Positions 38,526 to 43,959 of a stretch of 43,959 bases of DNA are shown one piece after another. The DNA comes from Candidatus Woesebacteria bacterium GW2011_GWC1_42_9 (GTDB lineage: Bacteria > Patescibacteriota > Microgenomatia > UBA8517). The notes under the pieces were generated by a model that ran no database searches, had not been told where the DNA came from, and worked only from the letters and a program-made list of their open reading frames with translations. Numbering within the stretch: position 1 is the stretch's first letter; every line of letters starts with the position of its first letter. The position numbers and the translations under genes are program-made. The stretch lies in assembly GCA_000995185.1 (NCBI GenBank), contig LCET01000002.1, positions 64,220 to 108,178 on the forward strand, given 5' to 3'.

Positions 38526-39470
38526 GTTAGGATCGGCAGTTATTTTGCTCCAATGAGTGGGTTTATTTATGTAGTATCCTGCAGTCGCAACCATCACCGC
38601 ATTGTCGGTGCAGTATTTTGGCTTGGGGATATATAAATTCTTAATTTTAATTTGCAATTTTTCGCGTAATCGGGCGTTTGCGGCGACACCGCCGCTTACG
38701 ATAAAGCTTTTGGGCTTATATTTTTCAATTGCCTTTAGTGACTTTACAACTAATGCATCGACAATAGCCTCTTGTACTTCGGCGGCAGGATGTTTAATTT
38801 TTAAGTTATTTTGCACAGCAGTTTTAAGTCCTGAGAAACTAAAGTCAAAATTATCTTGATTGATCATAGGTCTTGGGTAAGTCATTAATTTATTATTTTT
38901 AATTTTAAATTTTGCCGCTTCTCTTTCTATTGCCGGCCCGCCGGGATATGGAAGGCCTAGAAGTCTTGCACATTTATCAAAGCATTCCCCAGCGGCGTCA
39001 TCCATCGTCCCTCCCAGCCATTTAATTTCACCATGATCTTTTATATAGACTAAATCAGTGTGCCCACCGCTTACCACTAGTCCCACCGCGGGGAATTGCG
39101 GGTCATCTTCTATCCAGTTTGCATATAAATGGGCAACCAAATGATTGACTGGGATAATTGGCTTCTCCCATAGAAACCCAAGGGTTTTGGCGGTTTCAAC
39201 ACCAACCAGAAGTGAGCCGATTAGTCCCGGGCCAATGGTGACGGCGACTGCGTCAATGGATGATGGATTATGGATAAAAGACAATGCCTCGTTAATTACG
39301 GGGATCATGGATTTAATCTGTTCCCGGGCGGCGTTTTCAGGGATTATTCCCCCGGTTTTTGTGTGAAGATTGGCAGAACTTGCGATAGCTTCGCTAAGGA
39401 CATTTTTGCCGTCTTCGACTACTGCTGCGGCAGTTTCATCACAGCTAGTTTCTATGCCTAAAATTACCAC
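38511..39470 (-). CDS. tsaD: tRNA N6-adenosine threonylcarbamoyltransferase TsaD
   Basis: 319 aa. ASKHA-fold enzyme: VILGIETSCDETAAAV at the start, NHLVAHLYA with metal-binding His110 and His114, SGGHTDLVYI and GGTMDDAAGECFDKCARLLG. It makes t6A37 in tRNAs that read ANN codons, with TsaB, TsaE and TsaC elsewhere. The frame opens with a TTG at 39476, but a perfect TATAAT (39481-39476) covers it; the GTG at 39470 is five bases after that -10 and fits the family N-terminus, so it is the likely leaderless start. Confidence 0.95.
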   Translation of the reverse strand: MVILGIETSCDETAAAVVEDGKNVLSEAIASSANLHTKTGGIIPENAAREQIKSMIPVINEALSFIHNPSSIDAVAVTIGPGLIGSLLVGVETAKTLGFLWEKPIIPVNHLVAHLYANWIEDDPQFPAVGLVVSGGHTDLVYIKDHGEIKWLGGTMDDAAGECFDKCARLLGLPYPGGPAIEREAAKFKIKNNKLMTYPRPMINQDNFDFSFSGLKTAVQNNLKIKHPAAEVQEAIVDALVVKSLKAIEKYKPKSFIVSGGVAANARLREKLQIKIKNLYIPKPKYCTDNAVMVATAGYYINKPTHWSKITADPNLFLK

Positions 39471-39475
39471 ACCCA

Positions 39476-39481
39476 ATTATA
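39476..39481 (-). promoter_or_regulatory. -10 element of tsaD (leaderless, decides the start)
   Basis: Minus strand TATAAT followed by five bases and GTG (39470). It overlaps the TTG that would give a longer protein. Confidence 0.6.
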
Positions 39482-39506
39482 ACCTAGAGACCAATAAACC
39501 TTCTCG

Positions 39507-39535
39507 TTGACATTTTGTACATAGTCTTGTACACT
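39507..39535 (+). promoter_or_regulatory. Promoter and likely operator of the toxin-antitoxin pair
   Basis: Consensus -35 TTGACA (39507-39512), a 17-base spacer and TACACT (39530-39535), six bases before the ATG at 39542. TTGTACA occurs twice (39515-39521 and 39527-39533), 12 bases apart, each with the palindromic core TGTACA and overlapping the -10. That is where a Phd/YefM antitoxin would be expected to bind for self-repression. Confidence 0.7.
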
Positions 39536-39541
39536 CTGGTC

Positions 39542-39802
39542 ATGACTAATTTTATTACTGTTTCTGATGCCAGAGCCAATCTTCCCATGCTTGTTAAAAA
39601 GACAAGTGAGGGAATGGGTCGTTATTTGATTACTGTTAACAACAAGCCCAAAGTAGTTCTTCTAAATCTAGAAGAACTTGAGTCTTTAGAAGAAACTGCT
39701 GAGATTTTGTCAATTCCGGGAGCAAGGGAGTCCATAAAACAAGGCATGAAGGAGATAAAAGAGGGTAAGGTATATGAAGCTTTATTTATCTCTCAAGGCT
39801 AA
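39542..39802 (+). CDS. Phd/YefM-family antitoxin
   Basis: 86 aa from the ATG at 39542; the frame is open from 39515 but that part is promoter. MTNFITVSDARANLPMLVKK is the typical DNA-binding start of Phd/YefM proteins, then GRYLITVNNKPKVVLLNLEELESLEET. The C-terminal half would wrap the toxin. It overlaps the toxin gene by 29 bases. It should repress its own promoter through the TGTACA repeats. Fine classification (YefM versus other Phd) is not certain. Confidence 0.88.
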   Translation: MTNFITVSDARANLPMLVKKTSEGMGRYLITVNNKPKVVLLNLEELESLEETAEILSIPGARESIKQGMKEIKEGKVYEALFISQG

Positions 39803-40022
39803 AAAGCAGCTTGGTAAATTGCCAACTTCAGAAAGGAGAAAAATTGAAAAAAAGTTTCTAAATCTTTCGCAAGATCCATTTCTAGGTAAGAAACTCTCGG
39901 GAGAATTTAAGGATTGTTGGTCATTAAAAGCTTGGCCGTATAGAGTAATATATGTCGTTGACATCAAGAAGAAAAGTGTTTTTATATCTTCAATTCTCCA
40001 CAGGCAAGGAGCATATAACTAG
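39774..40022 (+). CDS. RelE/ParE-family toxin
   Basis: 82 aa. RelE-fold pattern: LSLKAKKQLGKLPTSERRKIEKK, DPFLGKKLSGEFKDCWSLKAWPYRVIYVVD and ISSILHRQGAY. The basic residues and the final Arg/Tyr fit a ribosome-dependent mRNA endonuclease of the RelE/YoeB kind, but a ParE gyrase poison cannot be excluded. It overlaps the antitoxin gene, as usual for such pairs, and its last four bases overlap the convergent pectate-lyase-like gene. Confidence 0.87.
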   Translation: MKLYLSLKAKKQLGKLPTSERRKIEKKFLNLSQDPFLGKKLSGEFKDCWSLKAWPYRVIYVVDIKKKSVFISSILHRQGAYN

Positions 40023-41860
40023 CGGAAGGGAATCACTTTGACCGACTCAATAATTATTTCAAAAAAGTTTTTAACTCTCACAACAATCGTTTCTTCTTCA
40101 ATAATTTTCTCCGTCTCCTCCTGGGTAACTTGGGTTACCTTGCTTTCCCCTTTTTCATCCACCGTAAAATCCAGAGTTGTTGTTCCGGTATTTCCCTTTT
40201 TGTCTTGAGCCGTAAATGTAGCCGTGTATTCTCCGGCAGAAAGAATATATGGAGGTTTCCAAGACCAAGTTCCATTATCGTTAGTTGTTGTTATTCCAGG
40301 TATTCTTATGCCATCTGTATTAGTTATTATTATTTTAATCTTTGCTCCTGCCGTTGCAGATCCGGAAAATTCAGCAACTTTTGCTTCCAGGTTTTCCTGA
40401 CCAGTTTCAACAAAAGTTTGTCCGGTTGTGGTTTGGGTCAATTTAACTGTGGGCTTATATATTCCGCTGGTGGAGATACTTGTTGCAGCAGAAGTCAAAG
40501 TGGGGGCTACAGAAGTTAAATCAAGATTTGGATAGTCACTGTCTGTAATGTTATCAATAACAGTTCCTGTTGGATTTCCAGCCAAAGCATTGATAATATC
40601 TTGCCTAATTTGGTCATGGAGAATATCGGTTTCAGGCAGTGTTACCCCAGTTGAATTTAATAAGGAAATTACCTTTTCGTCAGTGTCTAAGACAACTGTT
40701 TCTGATTCTGGAATATTGAAATTATGAGCTGAACCTACCAGGGTACCGCTACTTCCTGGATAATAAGCATCTGAATCAGGCAGGCTATTGTTGGGTCTAT
40801 GTTGACTAATATTATTTTTCAAAAAAATATTAAAACTGCTCGATTGCGAAAATAGTATGTATCTAGGGGTGTTTCCTGTGGACTGATTTGTATTTAGCCC
40901 GTTGTTGAGTATTCTGTTTCCAATCATATTTACTTTCCATTCACCTGATGGGTCTCCTGCTACTTGGCCGGCAATACTTAACTTCATCGTGGAGTTAATT
41001 GTGTTGTAAATTAGATTATTAATGAGTTCAATATTCCAACTATCTTGGAAAAGAGGTAGCCTATCGCCATTATGGGCAAAGACATTATTAATAAAACTTA
41101 TATTATATGCTCCGTATCCGACAAGTGAACCCATTGAATGACTAAAAGTGGATACCCAATGATAACCGTTCCAGACCCAGACATTTGAATGCGTAGAATA
41201 CCGAGGACTTTGAAAAATATAGGAATTTGAAACAGTTACATTATTCACCCCCAGTGCCCCACCCCAGATTTCAACATTGCCATCATTTCCCGCGGAGGCG
41301 TCAATATGGTCAAGCCAGATGTTTTCTGCTTTGCTACCATCACAACCACCGCAAACAAGAATTGCATCAGTTTCGTGGAAACCAGGGCTGCTATAGTTAT
41401 CTACATCTACGGAATATCCGCGTGTACCTGGTCTGAGTCTGATGTACTGAATAATAACATCATTTGTATTAACTTTGACGAGAGGTGTGTTGTTTGGAAA
41501 ATTAACTTTTGTACGAAGACCTATCCCTTTGTTTGGAGCCGTATTTCCATTAATTGTAATTTCAGGATTACTGATTGAAAGTGTTTTGACCAGATCTATC
41601 CACCCAGAGACTGCAAATATTATTTTTCTCTTTCCACTCGCTTCAACTGCCTTTCTCAGCGAACCGTTTGGAGCGGGATCAGCATCCTCAAGGGTGGTGA
41701 CTGTGTAGACGGTACCACCATCACCTCCAGTTGTATTGGCAAAGCCGATACTGGCGATTACTTGGCTTGAAGAAAAGAAAAGAAAAAGAGTTGAAAGAAG
41801 AAGAAATGTGCTATTATTAATTAATAATCGGTATGATAAAAAAGATCTTTCTTTTCGCAT
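40019..41860 (-). CDS. Secreted pectate-lyase-like beta-helix protein with Ig-like domain
   Basis: 613 aa. Signal peptide about 1-36. Residues 37-390 are a right-handed beta-helix of the pectate lyase superfamily: GGDGGTVYTVTTLEDA, SLRKAVEASGKRKIIFAVSG, NVWLDHIDAS-like DHI, NVTVSNSYIFQ, NISFINNVFAHNGDRLPLF. The DHxD/RxPR catalytic residues are only partly seen (NIWLDHIDAS and NGDRLPLF), so lyase activity is possible. Residues 480-570 form a bacterial Ig-like domain (GAKIKIIITNTDG, AGEYTATFTAQDKKGNTG). A 28-base overlap with the divergent fibre gene start is odd. It could cut or bind polysaccharides of a host. Confidence 0.8.
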   Translation of the reverse strand: MRKERSFLSYRLLINNSTFLLLSTLFLFFSSSQVIASIGFANTTGGDGGTVYTVTTLEDADPAPNGSLRKAVEASGKRKIIFAVSGWIDLVKTLSISNPEITINGNTAPNKGIGLRTKVNFPNNTPLVKVNTNDVIIQYIRLRPGTRGYSVDVDNYSSPGFHETDAILVCGGCDGSKAENIWLDHIDASAGNDGNVEIWGGALGVNNVTVSNSYIFQSPRYSTHSNVWVWNGYHWVSTFSHSMGSLVGYGAYNISFINNVFAHNGDRLPLFQDSWNIELINNLIYNTINSTMKLSIAGQVAGDPSGEWKVNMIGNRILNNGLNTNQSTGNTPRYILFSQSSSFNIFLKNNISQHRPNNSLPDSDAYYPGSSGTLVGSAHNFNIPESETVVLDTDEKVISLLNSTGVTLPETDILHDQIRQDIINALAGNPTGTVIDNITDSDYPNLDLTSVAPTLTSAATSISTSGIYKPTVKLTQTTTGQTFVETGQENLEAKVAEFSGSATAGAKIKIIITNTDGIRIPGITTTNDNGTWSWKPPYILSAGEYTATFTAQDKKGNTGTTTLDFTVDEKGESKVTQVTQEETEKIIEEETIVVRVKNFFEIIIESVKVIPFR

Positions 41861-43959
41861 TTTTGCTATGTCTAGTTTTAGTTAGTATAGTCGGTTCTCT
41901 CTCTCTCTCTTACAAGTTGATTTGAAAGACTTTTTTTCAAAAAAGATTGCTACAACTACAATTCCCTCAATTCTTCAACCCCAAGAACAAGAAGAAAAAA
42001 GCTTTGCTTCTTTTCCAGAAGGCGCAGAGTTTGGCAAAGAAGCTTTATTGGTTATTGATTCAGAAGGTAATTTAACAACCGAAGGAACGGTTTCAACAGG
42101 GGATTTACAAGTAGACGGAAAAGCTTTTTTGGGTTCGCTTAATCTCTCTACTGGTTTGTACGTAGCGGGAAATGATATTATTGATTCTTCAGGAAGAATT
42201 CCAGGTCTGACGGTTGACTATTTCACTTCTCTGGATGGCAGTGCTATTACAAATGTAGACGCCCACCATTTAGGAGGGAAATCGGCCCAATCGTTCTTAA
42301 GAAGTGACGAAGCAGACGAAGCTAATTCAGCCATTATTTTCAACGCAGTTCCCGGCAGTGTAAATGTCGGGGGAGGGCCGCTATACATTAATCCAGGCAG
42401 TGCGACTGCGGGCTACACCCTCTTTGGCGTTGCTGTTAATGGCTCCCAAAAATTTAAGATTGATGCTGAGGGAGATGTGTTTGTGGGTAGTAATTTGAAT
42501 TTGACTGGTAACACGCTGACCTCTGATGGTGATTTAGTACTGGATCCATCTGGCGGAGGAGTTAAAGTGGGTACCGGTACCCCCGGCAGTATTGACTTGG
42601 GTGGAGATGATTTGTATGTAACGGGAGACATTGAGACCGATGGTACTTTGCATGGGACCTTAAATCCAGGTTTTACAACTGGTTCTATACCATTCCAAGG
42701 ACTTTTGGGATTAACTCAAGACAATCTTAGCCTTTACTGGGATGATGCTAATAATAGATTGGGGATTGGGACAAATAGCCCTAATAGTAAATTGCAGATT
42801 AACACGGCTACAACTTCTAATATAGGTTTGATACTTAAAACTACAGATGATATTACTACTAATAATTTATTGCAAATATTAGCAAGTAATGGGACAGTTA
42901 AAGGGTTTTGGGGAGCTGATGGAAGGTTGGAGATTAATTTGGGTACCGACGCCAGCAATCTAATGTTGGGAAGAACTGCTGGTAATGCTACCATGACGGG
43001 TACTAACAACACTTTAATCGGTAGAAATGCTGGAAATTTGCTCACTGGTGGTGTCCAAAATATTTTGATTGGCAATTACACTGGTAATGCGTTGTTGACT
43101 GGTAATTCTAATACTGCTGTTGGATATTATGCTCTCGTCAATACTACTGGGAGCAATAATGTTGCGATAGGGCAAGGGGCACTTCAGTCAGATACTGGAG
43201 GTTCTACCAATATAGCATTAGGGGGCCAATCAGTGTTTTCTAATTTAACAGGTCAATACAATATTGGAATTGGATATCAAGCAGTTTATAGTACTACAAG
43301 TAGCGGTAACATAGGAATTGGGTTTCAAAGTGGATATGGTATTACTTCTGGAAACAATAATATCACGATAGGTCGCGAAGCCGGATATAATACAGCTGGA
43401 GGAGTGAATAATATATTTATAGGTTATCAGGCTGGATACAATGAAACTGGATCAAATAAATTATATATTGAAACCAGTAATTCCACTTCGCCACTTATAT
43501 ATGGAGAGTTTGATAACAATATAGTAAATATAAACGGTAGCCTGGGAGCGTCAGCTAATTTGGTTGGGTATGCAGGGAGTTTCTTTAATGATGGGAATTT
43601 GGATACTCATCAAGGGGTATTTATTCAGGGATGTTTGGATACTAATCCCACTAGTACTTGTAATTTTCTGGAATTAAGAGATGGGGATGGAACTATTTTG
43701 GGAGCCATAGAAGGCAATGGAGCAGGAGGGGTGACCAATGCCTCAAGTGGTTCTGACTATGCCGAGCTTTTCTCTGGGGATAGAAGTACTGTCTCCCCGG
43801 GTGATATTCTCTCCCTTGATACCGCTGGACAAGTAGTTAAAGCCATTGATTCAGGAAAAATAATTGGGGTATATTCTACTTCCCCTGTCACTCTTGGTAA
43901 CTGGAAAGATGGCTGGGAGGCTGATAATTCTTTGGTTCCGGTTGGGCTTTTGGGACAGC
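41833..43959 (+). CDS. Large surface fibre protein, signal peptide out of frame; 3' end outside window
   Basis: From the ATG at 41833 a signal peptide MIKKIFLFAFLLCLVLVSIVG is followed by a (CT)7 tract and stops at 41923-41925. The long frame that continues to the window end is open from 41886 and starts after the tract; losing one CT joins the two. Its visible 680 residues contain a stalk, LGIGTNSPNSKLQI (a fibre motif), an array of IGxxAG repeats (43005-43470) like YadA heads, then DYAELFSGDRSTVSPGDI and IIGVYSTSPVTLGNW, similar to the Peptidase_G2/self-cleaving part of phage fibres. No good start exists for the long frame alone (a TTG at 41922 is the best). Likely an adhesin; currently OFF, or a sequencing error. 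Confidence 0.72.
41897..41910 (+). repeat. (CT)7 dinucleotide tract in the fibre signal peptide
   Basis: Seven CT units inside the codons just after the signal peptide core. Six units put the signal peptide in frame with the long fibre frame; seven do not. This is the form of a slipped-strand phase switch. Confidence 0.8.
43005..43470 (+). repeat. Repeats of a 16-18 residue IGxxAG unit in the fibre
   Basis: Nine units in a row: TLIGRNAG, ILIGNYTG, TAVGYYAL, VAIGQGAL, IALGGQSV, IGIGYQAV, IGIGFQSG, ITIGREAG and IFIGYQAG, each ending in a Gly/Asn-rich turn. The pattern resembles the trimeric head repeats of YadA-like adhesins and many phage fibres. Confidence 0.7.

Noticed and set aside
41833-41925. 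A separate 30-residue peptide gene
   Set aside because: It is exactly a signal peptide followed by a CT tract and the fibre frame; a broken or switched gene start explains it better.
43005-43470. CRISPR-like repeats
   Set aside because: The repeats are protein-level units of 16-18 residues with varying DNA; there are no identical direct repeats with spacers, here or elsewhere in the window.
1-43959. Gracilibacteria-type code with UGA as glycine
   Set aside because: UGA ends many genes in tight GTGA/ATGA overlaps with recognised proteins such as YidD and KhpB, so the standard code is used.

Overview
The window looks like a chromosomal segment of a Candidate Phyla Radiation (Patescibacteria) bacterium, most likely of the Microgenomates group. 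This rests on gene content: tiny tightly packed genes, DUF4012 and DUF5657-like proteins, a SpoIID/coiled-coil protein, a short valyl-tRNA synthetase, T4SS_pilin paralogues with PrgI and VirB4, and long surface-fibre proteins. UGA works as a stop in many ATGA/GTGA overlaps, so the code is standard, unlike Gracilibacteria. Lineage is inferred from content, not from a tree.

Layout. 1-1.3 kb: a partial Nudix-like gene, three serine tRNAs and one arginine tRNA with partial tRNA copies around them, and a small membrane protein. 1.3-3.7 kb: a class III nucleotidyl cyclase, comF, an inserted gene cassette and a GIY-YIG nuclease. 3.7-7.3 kb (minus): PH-like membrane protein, two-helix membrane protein, PP2C-like/beta-propeller membrane protein, smpB and tmRNA in one operon. 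7.3-25.4 kb: SpoIID protein, then a type IV secretion-like locus with ten tandem VirB2-like pilins, a 1095-aa secreted protein with glycosidase-like and lysozyme-like parts, VirB6-like, PrgI/VirB3-like, a split VirB4, an M23-like and an Ig-like protein. 25.4-31.7 kb: replication origin (dnaN, oriC, dnaA leftward; rpmH, rnpA, yidD, yidC, khpB, an O-antigen ligase-like gene and RNase H rightward). 31.9-39.5 kb: SDR-DUF4012 fusion, rplY, a TPR-like protein, valS, a second cyclase and tsaD. 39.5-44 kb: a Phd/RelE-type toxin-antitoxin pair, a pectate-lyase-like secreted protein, and the start of a large surface fibre whose signal peptide is out of frame across a (CT)7 tract.

Two themes recur. First, many promoters put a -10 hexamer only 5-8 bases before the start codon, so most transcription units look leaderless; this sets several gene starts (tsaD, comF, the antitoxin, two pilins). 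One gene, in the inserted cassette, instead has a full promoter, leader and strong Shine-Dalgarno. Second, the cell surface is heavily served: T4SS-like pili, wall hydrolases, polymer ligase and fibres fit an episymbiont that attaches to other cells. The T4SS-like locus has no VirB8-10 core and no VirD4, VirB11 or relaxase here, so it is a reduced envelope machine rather than a recognisable conjugation system. It is the best candidate for an undescribed system, followed by the apparently permuted glycosidase and the phase-variable fibre.
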